Source of the DNA: Rhizobium sp. ASV8
Lineage (GTDB): Bacteria; Pseudomonadota; Alphaproteobacteria; Rhizobiales; Rhizobiaceae
Length of the DNA stretch: 64,000 nt
Assembly: GCF_016429255.1 (NCBI RefSeq)
Contig: NZ_JAELUG010000010.1
Span: forward strand, 1 to 64,000
Direction of reading: 5' to 3'
The notes under the pieces were generated by a model that worked only from the letters and a program-made list of their open reading frames with translations, did no database searches and was not told where the DNA came from. Position numbers and translations under genes: made by a program. This document shows positions 43,807-54,161 of this stretch, piece by piece (within the stretch, counting starts at the first letter, position 1; each line of letters starts with the position of its first letter).

Positions 43807-44994
43807 TCAAATAATTCCAAGTTCTTTTCCGGCTTCCGCGAAGGCCGCAATCGCCTTTTCGACGTCGGCCTTCGAATGGGCGGCCGACATCTGCGTGCGG
43901 ATACGCGCTTGCCCCTTGGGCACGACAGGGAAAGAGAAGCCGATGACGTAGACGCCTTTCTTCAGCATCAATGCAGCCATATCCTGCGCGAGCTTTGCGT
44001 CACCCAGCATCACCGGAATGATCGGGTGATCGGCGCCGGCGAGCGTGAAGCCGAGCTTGGTCATCTCGCTGCGGAAAAGCTCGGCATTGCCCTTAAGTCG
44101 TGCCCGCAGCTCCGCGCCATTCTCGATCAGGTCGAACACCTTCAGCGACGCAGCCGCGATGACCGGTGCCAGCGTATTGGAGAAGAGATAGGGCCGCGAG
44201 CGTTGCCGCAGCCAATCGACAACCTCGCCCTTGGCCGAGGTATAGCCGCCGGAAGCGCCGCCGAGCGCCTTGCCGAGCGTGCCGGTGATGATGTCGATCC
44301 TGCCTTCGACGCCACAATGCTCCGCCGAGCCGCGGCCATTCTTTCCGACGAAACCGACGGCATGGCTATCATCCACCATGACCATGGCGCCATATTTTTC
44401 GGCCAGATCGCAAACGCCGCTGAGATTGGCGATGATGCCGTCCATGGAAAAGACGCCATCGGTCGCGATCAGCTTGAAACGGCTGCCTTCGGCCTTCTTC
44501 AATTCCTCTTCCAAAGCCGCCATGTCATTGTTGGCATAGCGGAAACGCTTGGCCTTCGAGAGCCGCACCCCGTCGATGATCGAAGCATGGTTGAGCGCAT
44601 CCGAAATGATCGCGTCCTCCTCGGAGAGCAGCGTCTCGAACAACCCGCCATTGGCATCGAAGCAGGAGGAGTAAAGGATGGTATCTTCCATGCCGAGGAA
44701 GGACGAGATCCGCGCCTCGAGCTGCTTGTGCTCTTCCTGTGTGCCGCAGATGAACCGGACGGAGGCCATGCCGTAGCCATAACGGTCAAGCGCCTTTTTC
44801 CCGGCGTCAGCGAGTTCCTCATTGTCGGCCAGGCCAAGATAGTTGTTGGCACAGAAATTGAGCACGCGCGCTCCACCGGCCACAGCGATTTCGCCGGCCT
44901 GCTTGGAGGTGATGACACGCTCGGACTTGTAGAGACCGGCTTCTTTCAAGCCGGCAAGCTCGTTGCGCAGGTGCGATAGAAATTCTGAGGTCAT
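43807..44994 (-). CDS. kbl: Glycine C-acetyltransferase (2-amino-3-ketobutyrate CoA ligase)
   Basis: The product is 395 residues and is a PLP-dependent alpha-oxoamine synthase: [16 protein letters not shown] at the N-terminus, [20 protein letters not shown] in the middle and the PLP Lys in [17 protein letters not shown]. It converts 2-amino-3-oxobutanoate and CoA to glycine and acetyl-CoA. Together with tdh it forms the two-step threonine degradation operon. Confidence 0.96.
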   Translation of the reverse strand: MTSEFLSHLRNELAGLKEAGLYKSERVITSKQAGEIAVAGGARVLNFCANNYLGLADNEELADAGKKALDRYGYGMASVRFICGTQEEHKQLEARISSFLGMEDTILYSSCFDANGGLFETLLSEEDAIISDALNHASIIDGVRLSKAKRFRYANNDMAALEEELKKAEGSRFKLIATDGVFSMDGIIANLSGVCDLAEKYGAMVMVDDSHAVGFVGKNGRGSAEHCGVEGRIDIITGTLGKALGGASGGYTSAKGEVVDWLRQRSRPYLFSNTLAPVIAAASLKVFDLIENGAELRARLKGNAELFRSEMTKLGFTLAGADHPIIPVMLGDAKLAQDMAALMLKKGVYVIGFSFPVVPKGQARIRTQMSAAHSKADVEKAIAAFAEAGKELGII

Positions 44995-45257
44995 TGTCGC
45001 ATTCCGTTACTGATCATGGCGGAAACAGGCCGAGAGATATCACAGGATTAGCACAGCCGCCGCATTCATCAGCGGCAAAAATGCATCGAGCCATGACGCT
45101 GCCGCGACATGCCCCCACACAGTTCGATTACCACCGCCAACGGGACGTCTCAACGGCACATTTGTGCCATTTACGCCCACCGCTATTGCAAAAATTACTT
45201 GACTGAGTCCATTATCGTGAAAACACGACGGTCACCTGCACCTATGATAGGAATATC

Positions 45258-46028
45258 ATGAGCATATTCGAGAGATTCTCCCTGAAAGGGCGTATTGCCC
45301 TGGTTACCGGCGGCGGGCGCGGATTGGGATTCGAGATGGCCCAGGCACTGGCCGATGCGGGCGCTCACGTCATTATCAACGGGCGGACGGCGGCAACGTT
45401 GCAGGCGGCGGTCCAGACAATTCAAGCGCGGGGCTGCTCTGCAGAAGCCGCTGCCTTCGATATAGCCGACCGGGAGGCACAACGAGCGACCATGGCGGAT
45501 ATCGAGAGAAACCACCGTCGGCTGGATATATTGGTGAACAATGTCGGAGCCCGCGACAGACGCCCGCTCGCGGACTTCGACGACGAAGCGATCCTCGCTC
45601 TACTCAATACGGACCTCGCGGCCTCGATCATGCTTTCGCGCGATGCCGCGCGCTTGATGAAGCAGCACAACTACGGACGACTGATTTCGGTGACATCGAT
45701 CAGCGGCCAGGTCGTCATGCCCGGAGATTGCGTCTACCCCGCCGCCAAGCAGGGGCTGACCGGCCTCGTACGAGGCATGGCGGTGGAGTTCGGCCCCTTT
45801 GGCATCACAAGCAATGCGATCGCCCCGGGCTGGTTTGCGACGGAAACGAACGCCGCGATGGCTGCGAATGAAGAACTGACGCCTTTCGTGCGTCAACGCA
45901 TTCCGGTTCAACGGTGGGGGCGACCGGACGAGATTGCCGGTGCCGCACTCTTCCTTGCCAGCGACGCTGCATCCTTCGTCAACGGCCATGTCCTGACCGT
46001 CGACGGCGGGATGACCGTGCGCATGTAA
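45258..46028 (+). CDS. SDR family oxidoreductase, gluconate 5-dehydrogenase-like
   Basis: The product is 256 residues. The NAD(P) motif is TGGGRGLG near 17-24, with [14 protein letters not shown] and the catalytic YPAAK (Tyr about 159). The pattern [20 protein letters not shown] and [20 protein letters not shown] resembles gluconate 5-dehydrogenase/idnO-type SDRs. It is divergent from kbl and ends 41 bp from the convergent recQ gene. Substrate unproven. Confidence 0.85.
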   Translation: MSIFERFSLKGRIALVTGGGRGLGFEMAQALADAGAHVIINGRTAATLQAAVQTIQARGCSAEAAAFDIADREAQRATMADIERNHRRLDILVNNVGARDRRPLADFDDEAILALLNTDLAASIMLSRDAARLMKQHNYGRLISVTSISGQVVMPGDCVYPAAKQGLTGLVRGMAVEFGPFGITSNAIAPGWFATETNAAMAANEELTPFVRQRIPVQRWGRPDEIAGAALFLASDAASFVNGHVLTVDGGMTVRM

Positions 46029-46069
46029 CCAAAAATTCGAAGTTTTTTTTCAGATCCTTGCGCCCAATG

Positions 46070-47950
46070 TCACCGGCCGGTGAAATTCGAAATCACCGCA
46101 AGAAACGCATCGCCATAGCGCTCGAGCTTCGACTGGCCGACGCCTGAAATTCCGAGAAGAGCCTTGTGATTTTTCGGCCGCTCCGTCGCGAAGGCAATCA
46201 GTGTCGTGTCAGGGAAAACGACATAGGGCGGCACGCCCAATTCCTTGGCGATCCTCGTACGCTCGGCGCGCAGCGCGTCGAACAGGACTTGCGCCTCGCC
46301 GGAAAGACCATGGGCCTGCCGTTCCGACCGGCCGGCCTTCTTGCCGCGACGTCCTGTTTCCGGCCGGTCCTTGCGAAAGAAGACCTGTCGTTCGCGCTTG
46401 AAAACAGCCCTCGCCTCTTCTTCAAGCTTCATGGCACCGAAGGCGGTGTGATCGACGCTGAGCAACCCGCTCGCGAGCAGCTGCCGGAAGATCGACTGCC
46501 AACTGCGGGCAGAAATGTCCTTACCGGCACCGAAGACGGGCATGTCGGCATGACCGAACCGCTGCGTCTTCTCATTGATCGTACCGACCAGGACATCGAT
46601 GACATGGCCGGTGCCGAAACGCTCGCCGGTGCGGTAAACCGCGGCCAGCGCCTTGATCGCCGCCTCCGTGCCATCCCAGGTCTCGACAGGTTTCAGGCAG
46701 GTATCGCAATTGCCGCAGCCGCCGCTATGCCCCTCGCCGAAATGCGCGAGAATGGCCTGTCGCCGGCATCCCGCCGTTTCGCAGATGGCAAGCAGCGCAT
46801 TGAGCTTGGCCCGCTCAACACGCTTGATTTCGTCTGATGCACCGCCCTCATCGATCATCCGCCGCCGTTGGATGACATCCGCCATGCCGTAAGCCATCCA
46901 GACTTCGGACGGTAAGCCGTCACGCCCCGCGCGGCCCGTTTCCTGATAGTAGGCTTCCACCGAGCCCGGCAGATCGAGATGGGCAACATAGCGTACATTC
47001 GGCTTGTCGATACCCATGCCGAAGGCGACGGTCGCCACCAGGCACAGGTCCTCCTCTTTCAGGAAAGCATCCTGATTGGCGTCGCGCAGCGCCCGATCCA
47101 TGCCGGCGTGATAGGCGAGCGCGCGGACGCCCTGCCCGTTCAGCCACTCGGCCGTGTCTTCGACCTTGGCGCGGGAGAGACAATAGACGATGCCGCTATC
47201 GCCGCGGTGACCGTCGAGAAAACGCAGTAACTGCTGGCGTGGCTGATCGCGCTCCACAATCTCGTAGGCGATATTCGGCCGGTCGAAGCTGGTGGTGAAG
47301 ACCTTGGCATCGTCGAGAGCCAGCCGCTCGATGATATCGTCGCGGGTGTGAGGGTCGGCGGTCGCCGTCAGGGCAATGCGCGGCACGCCGGGAAAAAACT
47401 CGGCAAGCTTGCCGAGATCCCGATACTCCGGCCTGAAATCATGCCCCCATTGCGAGACGCAATGCGCTTCGTCGATTGCAAAGAGCGCAATCTTCGCCCT
47501 GGCGATCATCTGCTGGAAGCCGTCGGTCAGGATGCGCTCGGGCGTGACATAGAGCATATCGAGCGTGCCGTTGGAAACGGCGCGATAGATCTCGCTGGCC
47601 TCCTCACGCGACAGCGATGAGTTCAATGCCGCAGCACGTATGCCCAGCTGCTTCATCGCCTCCACCTGATCCCGCATCAGCGCGATCAATGGCGAAACGA
47701 CAATACCAATACCGTCACGGCAAAGCGCCGGGATCTGGAAACACAGCGATTTGCCCGCCCCTGTCGGAAACAGCACCACGGCATCGCCACCCGAAACAAC
47801 GTGCTCGACCACCTGCTGCTGCTTGCCGCGAAATGCCGAATAGCCATAGACGCGCTTCAGCACATCGAGCGGCGCAACCCCGCCGACGGTTTGCCCGAAC
47901 AGTGCCTCATCAGCGGAAAATCGCGGATCCAGTCTATCCGGCTGTGACAT
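46070..47950 (-). CDS. recQ: ATP-dependent DNA helicase RecQ
   Basis: The product is 626 residues. Walker A is [18 protein letters not shown], the DEAH box is in [19 protein letters not shown], motif VI is in [16 protein letters not shown]. The RQC zinc site uses Cys in [11 protein letters not shown] and GGCGNCDTC. An HRDC domain closes the protein ([20 protein letters not shown]). It unwinds DNA during repair and recombination. It lies 7 bp downstream of dnaG, in the same operon. Confidence 0.95.
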   Translation of the reverse strand: MSQPDRLDPRFSADEALFGQTVGGVAPLDVLKRVYGYSAFRGKQQQVVEHVVSGGDAVVLFPTGAGKSLCFQIPALCRDGIGIVVSPLIALMRDQVEAMKQLGIRAAALNSSLSREEASEIYRAVSNGTLDMLYVTPERILTDGFQQMIARAKIALFAIDEAHCVSQWGHDFRPEYRDLGKLAEFFPGVPRIALTATADPHTRDDIIERLALDDAKVFTTSFDRPNIAYEIVERDQPRQQLLRFLDGHRGDSGIVYCLSRAKVEDTAEWLNGQGVRALAYHAGMDRALRDANQDAFLKEEDLCLVATVAFGMGIDKPNVRYVAHLDLPGSVEAYYQETGRAGRDGLPSEVWMAYGMADVIQRRRMIDEGGASDEIKRVERAKLNALLAICETAGCRRQAILAHFGEGHSGGCGNCDTCLKPVETWDGTEAAIKALAAVYRTGERFGTGHVIDVLVGTINEKTQRFGHADMPVFGAGKDISARSWQSIFRQLLASGLLSVDHTAFGAMKLEEEARAVFKRERQVFFRKDRPETGRRGKKAGRSERQAHGLSGEAQVLFDALRAERTRIAKELGVPPYVVFPDTTLIAFATERPKNHKALLGISGVGQSKLERYGDAFLAVISNFTGR

Positions 47951-47957
47951 TCACTTC

Positions 47958-49946
47958 CTACTTTCCTGCAACGTTTTTGACGCGCCCGGAAAGAACGCCA
48001 AAGCCATCGATGATCGCCTCCTGGTTTTCGAGCCGCACCGCTTCCAGCTGTACTTCCTGCAAGGCACGCATCAATTGCTCGATAAGCTCGCCGTCGCCAT
48101 CTTCCGTCGCCTCGGCAATCGCGCCCTGCAACTCGATCTTGTGCCACCGAAGGGCCTTGGAGCGCTTGTGAAGCGCAAGCGCCTGACGATAGCCTTCGCG
48201 AGCATCCTCCATCGCGGCTTGCTCGGTTGCCGTCCAAAGCCGGGCATTGCGAACCTGCTGCTCGAGGTTCTTCAGCAGCGCGCCGAAATCCTGCTCTTCC
48301 AGCTGTTCGACCAGCCGCTCACGGGTGAGCTGTGGCCCCACCATCGCAGCAGCTATCCCAAGCACAGCCGACCAGAGGCGCTGCAACTCGCGGCTTTCGT
48401 AATCGATCGCGGCGATCTCGTCATACTCGTCCTGCAGCAACAACGGATGATTGACGATGGTCAGCGCCAAAACGCTTTCGCGCAGGCTCGGAATATCCTG
48501 ATGTCCCTTGATCATCGCCGAGCGTGTCAGGCGATCGGACGCCGTCGTGCTGACCGCCGCCCGGTCGCGTCCCTGCCCGCCGCGGCCACCAAAGGCGCGA
48601 CCGTTGCCATCACGGGAAAAGCCGCGCGCCTGCTGATTGCCTCCGCGCTGGAATTGTGGCTGGAAAAGCCCGTTCAGCCGCTCGCGCATGCTCTGTTGAT
48701 AGTGGCGCCGAACATCCTCGTCGACGATGACGGACACGATGCGCCGAAGCCGCGCTTCAAGTTCGGCCCGCGCCTCCGGGGTTTCGAAGGTGCCGCTGGC
48801 AGCCTCCCTAGCCCAGATCAGATCGGCGAGCGGCTTTGCCTGCGCCAACACCTTGTCGAACGGCGCTCGACCGTCGTGGCGCACGAGATCGTCCGGATCC
48901 TTGCCGTCGGGCAGTAGCGCGAAGCGGACGGTTCGTCCCGGCTTGATATGCGGCAACGCCAGATCGGCGGCGCGATTGGCGGCGCGAATGCCCGCGCCGT
49001 CACCATCGAAACAAAGCATGGGCTCCGGCGTCATCTTCCAGAGAAGATCGAGCTGATTTTCCGTGAGCGCCGTGCCGAGCGGCGCGACCGCATTCTCCAC
49101 CCCGGCCTGATGCAGGGCGATGACGTCCATATAGCCTTCGACGGCAATGATGGTTCCCGCACCATCGGCGCCCTGAGCGGCGCGGCGCGCCCGGGTGAAA
49201 TTATAAAGCACGTTGCCCTTATGGAAGAGCTCGGTCTCGTTGGAATTGAGATACTTCGCCGGCGCGTCCGATGCCATGGCGCGCCCACCAAAGGCGATCA
49301 CCTTCTCGCGCGATGAGAGAATGGGAAACATGATGCGATCGCGAAAACGATCGTAGGAGACGGGCACGTTCTCATGCACGACGAGGCCGCAAGCTTCGAT
49401 CTGCTCTTTCAGCACGCCTTTGCTTGCGAGATGCTCCTTCAGCGCATTGCGGCTATCGGGGGAATATCCCAGCCGAAAGGTTTCTATCGTGCGCCCGGTC
49501 AATCCACGGTCGCGTAGATAAGCACGGGCGCGCGCACCGTTGGCCGTCTGCAGCTGGTCCTGAAAGAACTGAGTCGCCATCTCCATGACATCGAGCAGCG
49601 AGGTCCTTTCCTTCTCCCTTTTCGCCTCCATGGGGTCAGCGACCGGCATGGGCACGCCAGCCATGTCGGCAATCTGCTGCACAGCCTCAGGGAAGCTCAA
49701 GCCTTCCAGCTCGGTAAGAAAACGAAAATGGTCGCCCGTCACCCCACAGCCAAAGCAGTGATAGCGGCCCTTGCGATCCTCGCAGTGGAAACTCGGAGAT
49801 TTCTCGCCATGAAACGGGCAACAAGCCCAATAATCCCCGCGCGGCACATTGGTCTTGCGCCGGTCCCAGGTCACACGACGACCGATCACGTCTGAAATCA
49901 AAACGCGGTCGCGAATCTCGTCGAGAAACGTATTGGAAAATCGCAT
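47958..49946 (-). CDS. dnaG: DNA primase DnaG
   Basis: The product is 662 residues. The zinc ribbon is CCPFHGEKSPSFHC then CFGCG near 41-70, the catalytic core has the basic SYDRFRDRIMFPILSSREKV segment and a TOPRIM region with AVEGYMDVIALHQAGVENAV and FDGDGAG. The C-terminal domain binds the helicase. It makes RNA primers at replication forks. In many alphaproteobacteria dnaG precedes rpoD directly; here recQ and other genes intervene. Confidence 0.96.
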   Translation of the reverse strand: MRFSNTFLDEIRDRVLISDVIGRRVTWDRRKTNVPRGDYWACCPFHGEKSPSFHCEDRKGRYHCFGCGVTGDHFRFLTELEGLSFPEAVQQIADMAGVPMPVADPMEAKREKERTSLLDVMEMATQFFQDQLQTANGARARAYLRDRGLTGRTIETFRLGYSPDSRNALKEHLASKGVLKEQIEACGLVVHENVPVSYDRFRDRIMFPILSSREKVIAFGGRAMASDAPAKYLNSNETELFHKGNVLYNFTRARRAAQGADGAGTIIAVEGYMDVIALHQAGVENAVAPLGTALTENQLDLLWKMTPEPMLCFDGDGAGIRAANRAADLALPHIKPGRTVRFALLPDGKDPDDLVRHDGRAPFDKVLAQAKPLADLIWAREAASGTFETPEARAELEARLRRIVSVIVDEDVRRHYQQSMRERLNGLFQPQFQRGGNQQARGFSRDGNGRAFGGRGGQGRDRAAVSTTASDRLTRSAMIKGHQDIPSLRESVLALTIVNHPLLLQDEYDEIAAIDYESRELQRLWSAVLGIAAAMVGPQLTRERLVEQLEEQDFGALLKNLEQQVRNARLWTATEQAAMEDAREGYRQALALHKRSKALRWHKIELQGAIAEATEDGDGELIEQLMRALQEVQLEAVRLENQEAIIDGFGVLSGRVKNVAGK

Positions 49947-50505
49947 GGCTACCTCTGGCTCATCTCATATAAACAGGAATGATCGGCATTGCCACGCTGA
50001 CCCGACAGGCACACACGGTATTCACAGTCCTTTCCAGGTGATTACAACGCTCTCCCTTCGATCACAACTTCGTGAAGCGGCCACCGAGATCAAGCTATGC
50101 ATATCGGCGCTATAGGTCGCCTTTTGAGCCGCCAAAACAGGCAATCGCCATGGCCCTAGTCAGGCAAACGAGACTTCAGCTCAAGTAGAAAAACAGCTGC
50201 TTTTTTAGAAAAAGCAAAGGCTTGCACATCTTGAGGTGGGTAGAAAACGCGATGCGGCGGTTCAACAACAATCGCTGGCTGCAAGCCAAGCGGGAGGTAT
50301 CTGCTCCGCCCATTCGAGCGCCGGCATCATGGTTTGTAAGCCAAACATTATTTTTTTGTAATTTGATTGTTGATGTGCAGCGCAATAGCGTTCTTCTCAC
50401 AGGACGAGACAAGCCGGCGAAGAAACTGCTTCGCGACGCGACATGCCGAGACGCCCTGACGAACCGGAAACCACAAGGTACAGGGTTTTCAGTTTAGGAG
50501 AGGAA
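49947..50505. other. 559-bp region upstream of dnaG
   Basis: This intergenic stretch contains the dnaG promoter on the minus strand and that of the secreted-protein gene on the plus strand. A 91-codon plus-strand frame at 50222 has no ribosome site and protein-unlike composition. No clear RNA or repeat is seen. Confidence 0.4.
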
Positions 50506-50739
50506 ATGCGCGTTCTTATCGTACCCCTAGCCGCAGCGGCCATCTTTGCGACAGCAACTTATAGTTCGGCCACGACGACTAACGGCAGCGAGGACAAGAA
50601 CGTACTTTATGCTGGCGCTAGATATGAGCTGCCGGCAAACGTGAAGATCCCTGCTCTTGCAGCAGGCGTAAAGGTTCAGATGTCCGGATTTTCCTCGCAG
50701 GCATTGGCCCTGCCCCGGGAAATCAGGATTCTCAGATAA
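50506..50739 (+). CDS. Small exported protein
   Basis: The product is 77 residues from the ATG at 50506, which follows a TAGGAGAGGAA ribosome site. A signal peptide (MRVLIVPLAAAAIFATATYS) precedes a 50-residue mature part (DKNVLYAGARYELPANVKIP). No Cys or motif is present. It is probably periplasmic. It is followed closely by a strong hairpin. Confidence 0.6.
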   Translation: MRVLIVPLAAAAIFATATYSSATTTNGSEDKNVLYAGARYELPANVKIPALAAGVKVQMSGFSSQALALPREIRILR

Positions 50740-50750
50740 GTTCATCAGAT

Positions 50751-50797
50751 ACTCAGGTGGGGCACCATCCCTACCCCCGGCGCCGCCCCACCTGAGT
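50751..50797 (+). terminator. First hairpin after the small exported protein gene
   Basis: actcaggtggggc (50751-50763) and gccccacctgagt (50785-50797) form a perfect 13-bp stem around a 21-nt C-rich loop. It begins 11 bp past the stop. The tract after it (gcctttgc) is a weak terminator signal, so it may be part of a longer structured RNA. Confidence 0.6.
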
Positions 50798-50811
50798 GCC
50801 TTTGCAATAGA

Positions 50812-50894
50812 CGTTTGATTTTTGGGCCCCACCCTGCGTCATCAAACGCCTGCAAAGCGCAAGAAGGCAGGAGCTCCCCCAGCTCCTGCCTTCT
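50812..50894 (+). ncRNA. Possible small RNA with two further hairpins
   Basis: cgtttgat (50812-50819) and atcaaacg (50841-50848) form one hairpin whose loop contains GGGCCCCACCC. agaaggcaggagct (50862-50875), ccccc, then agctcctgccttct (50881-50894) is a perfect 14-bp hairpin. With the hairpin at 50751-50797 there are three in 144 bp, and every loop is C-rich, a feature of bacterial small RNAs that pair with Shine-Dalgarno sequences. No gene on either strand needs a terminator at 50862. An sRNA is inferred and could also be an extended 3' UTR. Confidence 0.45.
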
Positions 50895-50993
50895 CTAATT
50901 TATAGCAACGAGAACAATCAAACCGCCAAAGCGTATGAAGCGACAGAAAAAGATCGCGACGCGCTTTGAGCAGTATCGTAACGCTGTTGATGG

Positions 50994-51015
50994 AATGTAT
51001 ATTTTTTAGTACATT
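50994..51015. promoter_or_regulatory. AATGTA-N10-TACATT palindrome
   Basis: aatgta (50994-50999) and tacatt (51010-51015) are exact inverted hexamers around an AT-rich centre. They lie about 75 bp upstream of the following gene within an AT-rich promoter-like area. A dimeric regulator could bind here. Confidence 0.45.
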
Positions 51016-51087
51016 AGTATATGCAATCTATGCGCTTGCTCTCTTCATACAATCTTGAATTTTGCTCGGTTCATCGGAGACGGCTGC

Positions 51088-51990
51088 ATGTCTTTATCCG
51101 CAAAGGAACTTGCTCAAGACCCTAATTTTTTCGCTGAAATTGTAAATTATACGCGAGAAATCCTATCCACTTACAATCAGAACCAACAGATATGCTCTGT
51201 TTTTGCCTCGCAACAGCGTTGGCTGATGGCACTCGCCGGTTTTGGATTGTATTACGGCGGCATCGACGGAGAGCCCGCCGGCATCCATGCGAATCGCTTC
51301 GCGACCTATGTCGTCGAAAACGATATCGCCAGCCACAACACCGCGCTCAGCTTCATACAGCAGATGCTGACGGAAGGATTCTTGCGCTATCTGCCCGTTG
51401 CTCCCGATCGCCGCTCGCGACCGATGGAACCCACGGAAGAAGCCGTCAAGCAGCTGGGAAAGTGGCTTCTCATTCACTTGTCGGTGCTTGACCGGCTCGA
51501 TGGCGGCAGGCGAAGCACTCTGCTCGCCAAACGCCCCGAGCTTATCGCCGCACTGCAGCCCGCCATCTCGGTCGACATCATTAACAGCGACGATCTGCGC
51601 CACCCGGGAGATACGTTCGATCTGTTCACATGGGTGAATTCCGGCGGCGTGATCATGGATTACCTGATCTCGCGCGTCGGGCTAGTGGATACGACGACGC
51701 AAAGAGTGATCGTCGGGCGAATTGCCTTCACCGACATTTGCCGGCGCTTTCTCATTTCCAGAACTAATGCAAAGCGACTGATGATCAAAGCCGCAAAGAT
51801 GCAGAGCATCGGATGGACAGGCTCCTCAGGGCGAAGCCAGCTATGGCTTTCCTGCGATTTCATCCAGGAATATCGCAACTATCAGGCCGAGAAATTCGCC
51901 ATTATCGACGCCGCCTGGAGAAACGCCTTCGGCTCGCCGCAAATTCGCGCGCCGAAGGCGAAGCAGGTTTTTACTTCAGCAGCTCCTTGA
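51088..51990 (+). CDS. Uncharacterised 300-residue protein
   Basis: The product is 300 residues from the ATG at 51088 with a GGAGACGG ribosome site. An upstream TTG start at 51055 would add eleven residues. It is helical, with segments like HNTALSFIQQMLTEGFLRYL and a probable winged-helix near the C-terminus (FTDICRRFLISRTNAKRLMI). It is likely a transcriptional regulator of unknown class, perhaps recognising the palindrome just upstream. It converges on the YqeY gene with overlapping 3' ends. Confidence 0.6.
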   Translation: MSLSAKELAQDPNFFAEIVNYTREILSTYNQNQQICSVFASQQRWLMALAGFGLYYGGIDGEPAGIHANRFATYVVENDIASHNTALSFIQQMLTEGFLRYLPVAPDRRSRPMEPTEEAVKQLGKWLLIHLSVLDRLDGGRRSTLLAKRPELIAALQPAISVDIINSDDLRHPGDTFDLFTWVNSGGVIMDYLISRVGLVDTTTQRVIVGRIAFTDICRRFLISRTNAKRLMIKAAKMQSIGWTGSSGRSQLWLSCDFIQEYRNYQAEKFAIIDAAWRNAFGSPQIRAPKAKQVFTSAAP

Positions 51991-52423
51991 GAATGCCCGA
52001 AGCCTTGGCGAAATCCATCTGACCGGCATAACGCTCACGCAGGGCGGCGACGCACTTACCCATATCCTTCAGGCCCTGCGCTCCCAGTTCCGCGACGATC
52101 GCAACGCAGATCTCGCGCACCTTGTCGTCGGACAGCTGCTCGGGCATGAAACCTTGAATGACTGTGATCTCTTCCCGCTCCTTCGCGGCCAGCTCCGGGC
52201 GGGCGCCGTCGACGTAGATCTTCTCAGACTCTTCGCGCTGCTTGATCATCTTGGCGAGCAGCTGCAGGATTTCGTCGTCGCTTGCCTGTTCCTTGCCGAG
52301 ACCGCGATTGGCGATATCCTTGTCCTTGATGGCCGCAAGGATGAGGCGCACGGTCGAAAGCCTCGCCGTATCCCTGGCCTTCATGGCGTCCTTCTGGGCA
52401 TTGGAAAGGGTTTCGCGGATCAT
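51971..52423 (-). CDS. GatB/YqeY domain protein
   Basis: The product is 150 residues. It begins MIRETLSNAQKDAMKARDTA with a helical domain, then IQGFMPEQLSDDKVREICVA, typical of YqeY proteins related to the tRNA-binding tail of GatB. It probably binds tRNA or related RNA. It has an AAGGAG ribosome site. Its 3' end overlaps that of the plus-strand gene by 20 bp. Confidence 0.9.
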   Translation of the reverse strand: MIRETLSNAQKDAMKARDTARLSTVRLILAAIKDKDIANRGLGKEQASDDEILQLLAKMIKQREESEKIYVDGARPELAAKEREEITVIQGFMPEQLSDDKVREICVAIVAELGAQGLKDMGKCVAALRERYAGQMDFAKASGILKELLK

Positions 52424-52490
52424 GTGTGTAACTCCTTGAAGCAGGGAGGCGACGATCGCCCATCCCCTTATTTCATCTTGCCAGTCTCAT

Positions 52491-52581
52491 AGAGCGCCGT
52501 GCTTCCTTTAGGAAGCACAAAGGTCGCTCTACTTCTTTGAATCTACGCATCAGGCGTCCCGAAAATCCTATCAGATTTTCG
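52491..52581. repeat. RIME-like mosaic repeat
   Basis: agagcg...gtgcttcc (52491-52508) pairs with ggaagcac...cgctct (to 52530); then gctctacttctttga and ctttgaatctacgcatcagg; then cgaaaatc (52560-52567) with gattttcg (52574-52581). Parts match the repeats at 24949-25064 and 32642-32688. It separates the YqeY and carA genes. Confidence 0.7.
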
Positions 52582-52827
52582 CGACGATGCCGTAGACCAT
52601 CAGTACCGATCAATGCAATTCCGCCAAGCCGGTCGAAACGGGGCGAATTCCCAGACAGGAAAGCAAAAGCGTGCATTGACCGGCTCGCCTTGTTTGGTTA
52701 TGTCCATCACCTGCACATTAGATCGATATGAAGATCTCAAGCCGCGACCTCGGTCGCCGGCTGTACCTTGCTACAAACATGGCGGAAGCCTACGACCTTC
52801 AAGGTCGTGCACGACGCCGGAAACGGG

Positions 52828-54042
52828 ATGACTATGACCGCGACAGCCCCATGGACCACCGAAAAGCCGACTGCTCTTCTCGTTCTCGCCGATGGCACAG
52901 TCATCGAAGGCAAGGGTATCGGCGCGACCGGCAAGGTCCAGGCCGAAGTCTGCTTCAACACCGCGCTGACGGGATATGAGGAAATCCTGACGGATCCTTC
53001 CTATCTCGGCCAGATCGTTACCTTCACCTTCCCTCATATCGGCAATGTCGGCACGAACGAGGAAGACGTCGAGGACCTGACGCCGGCTGCACGCCACGGC
53101 GCGGTCGGCGTCATCTTCAAGGCCGACATTACCGATCCATCGAACTACCGTGCCGCCAAGCATCTCGACCAGTGGCTGAAGGCCCGCGGCATCATCGGCC
53201 TCAGCGGCATCGACACCCGCGCCCTCACCGCCTGGATCCGTGAAAACGGCATGCCGAACGGCGTGATCGCTCACGATCCGAACGGCGTTTTCGACATCGA
53301 GCAGCTGAAGGCGGATGCCAAGGCCTGGAGCGGTCTTGAAGGCCTCGACCTTGCAAAGGTCGCTTCCTCCGGCCAGTCCTCGCAATGGTCGCAGACCCCT
53401 TGGGTCTGGAATGAAGGCTATGGCGAACTCGGCGCAGCCGATGCCAAGTATCACGTCGTCTGCCTTGATTACGGTGTCAAGCGCAACATTCTGCGCCTCT
53501 TCGCAGGCCTCGATTGCAAGGTCACCGTTCTGCCCGCGACCGCTTCGACCGATGAAGTGCTCGGCCTCAAGCCGGACGGTATCTTCCTTTCGAACGGCCC
53601 TGGCGACCCGGCGGCAACCGGCGAATATGCTGTGCCAGTCATCAAGGACCTGCTGAAGTCGGATATTCCGCTCTTCGGCATCTGCCTCGGCCACCAGATG
53701 CTTGGCCTCGCACTCGGCGCCAAGACGGCGAAGATGCATCAGGGCCATCACGGCGCCAACCACCCGGTCAAGGATCACACGACGGGCAAAGTCGAGATCG
53801 TTTCGATGAACCACGGCTTCGCAGTCGACTCGAACTCGTTGCCGGAAGGCGTTGAGGAGACTCACGTTTCCCTTTTTGACGGCAGCAATTGCGGGCTGCG
53901 CGTCGCCGGCAAGCCGGTCTTTTCGGTTCAGCATCACCCGGAAGCTTCACCCGGTCCGCAGGACAGCCACTATCTTTTCCGCCGGTTCGTTAACCTGGTA
54001 CGCGAAAAGAAGGGCGAACCTGCCCTGGCGGAACGCGCCTGA
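52828..54042 (+). CDS. carA: Carbamoyl-phosphate synthase small subunit
   Basis: The product is 404 residues from the ATG at 52828, which has a GGAAACGGG site; ATG at 52834 is an alternative. The N-terminal domain contains AEVCFNTALTGYEEILTDPS. The glutaminase domain has the catalytic Cys in FGICLGHQMLGLALGA and the His-Glu pair in FSVQHHPEASPGPQDSHY. It supplies ammonia to CarB for arginine and pyrimidine synthesis. carB is 8.4 kb away. Confidence 0.97.
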   Translation: MTMTATAPWTTEKPTALLVLADGTVIEGKGIGATGKVQAEVCFNTALTGYEEILTDPSYLGQIVTFTFPHIGNVGTNEEDVEDLTPAARHGAVGVIFKADITDPSNYRAAKHLDQWLKARGIIGLSGIDTRALTAWIRENGMPNGVIAHDPNGVFDIEQLKADAKAWSGLEGLDLAKVASSGQSSQWSQTPWVWNEGYGELGAADAKYHVVCLDYGVKRNILRLFAGLDCKVTVLPATASTDEVLGLKPDGIFLSNGPGDPAATGEYAVPVIKDLLKSDIPLFGICLGHQMLGLALGAKTAKMHQGHHGANHPVKDHTTGKVEIVSMNHGFAVDSNSLPEGVEETHVSLFDGSNCGLRVAGKPVFSVQHHPEASPGPQDSHYLFRRFVNLVREKKGEPALAERA

Positions 54043-54067
54043 GCACACCATTCCGTTGATTGAATTC

Positions 54068-54110
54068 GAAAGACCCCGGATTGCTTGGCAATCCGGGGTC
54101 TTTCCTTTTG
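54068..54110 (+). terminator. carA rho-independent terminator
   Basis: gaaagaccccggattgc (54068-54084), loop ttg, then gcaatccggggtctttc (54088-54104) form a perfect 17-bp stem followed by cttttg. It is the strongest terminator in the window and probably works in both directions, also protecting the leftward EVE gene's 3' end. Confidence 0.9.
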
Positions 54111-54161
54111 TGCGTCAAGTTGGGAGGTCTTTTCGTCACATCAGCTCGGCCTTGCCGAAAC

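Noticed and set aside
43309-44979. A 556-codon plus-strand frame antisense to tdh and kbl
   Set aside because: Both tdh and kbl have diagnostic motifs over their full length. The opposite frame shows no domain and no ribosome site.
52771-53937. A 388-codon minus-strand frame antisense to carA
   Set aside because: carA is certain, and the antisense frame lacks any recognisable motif.
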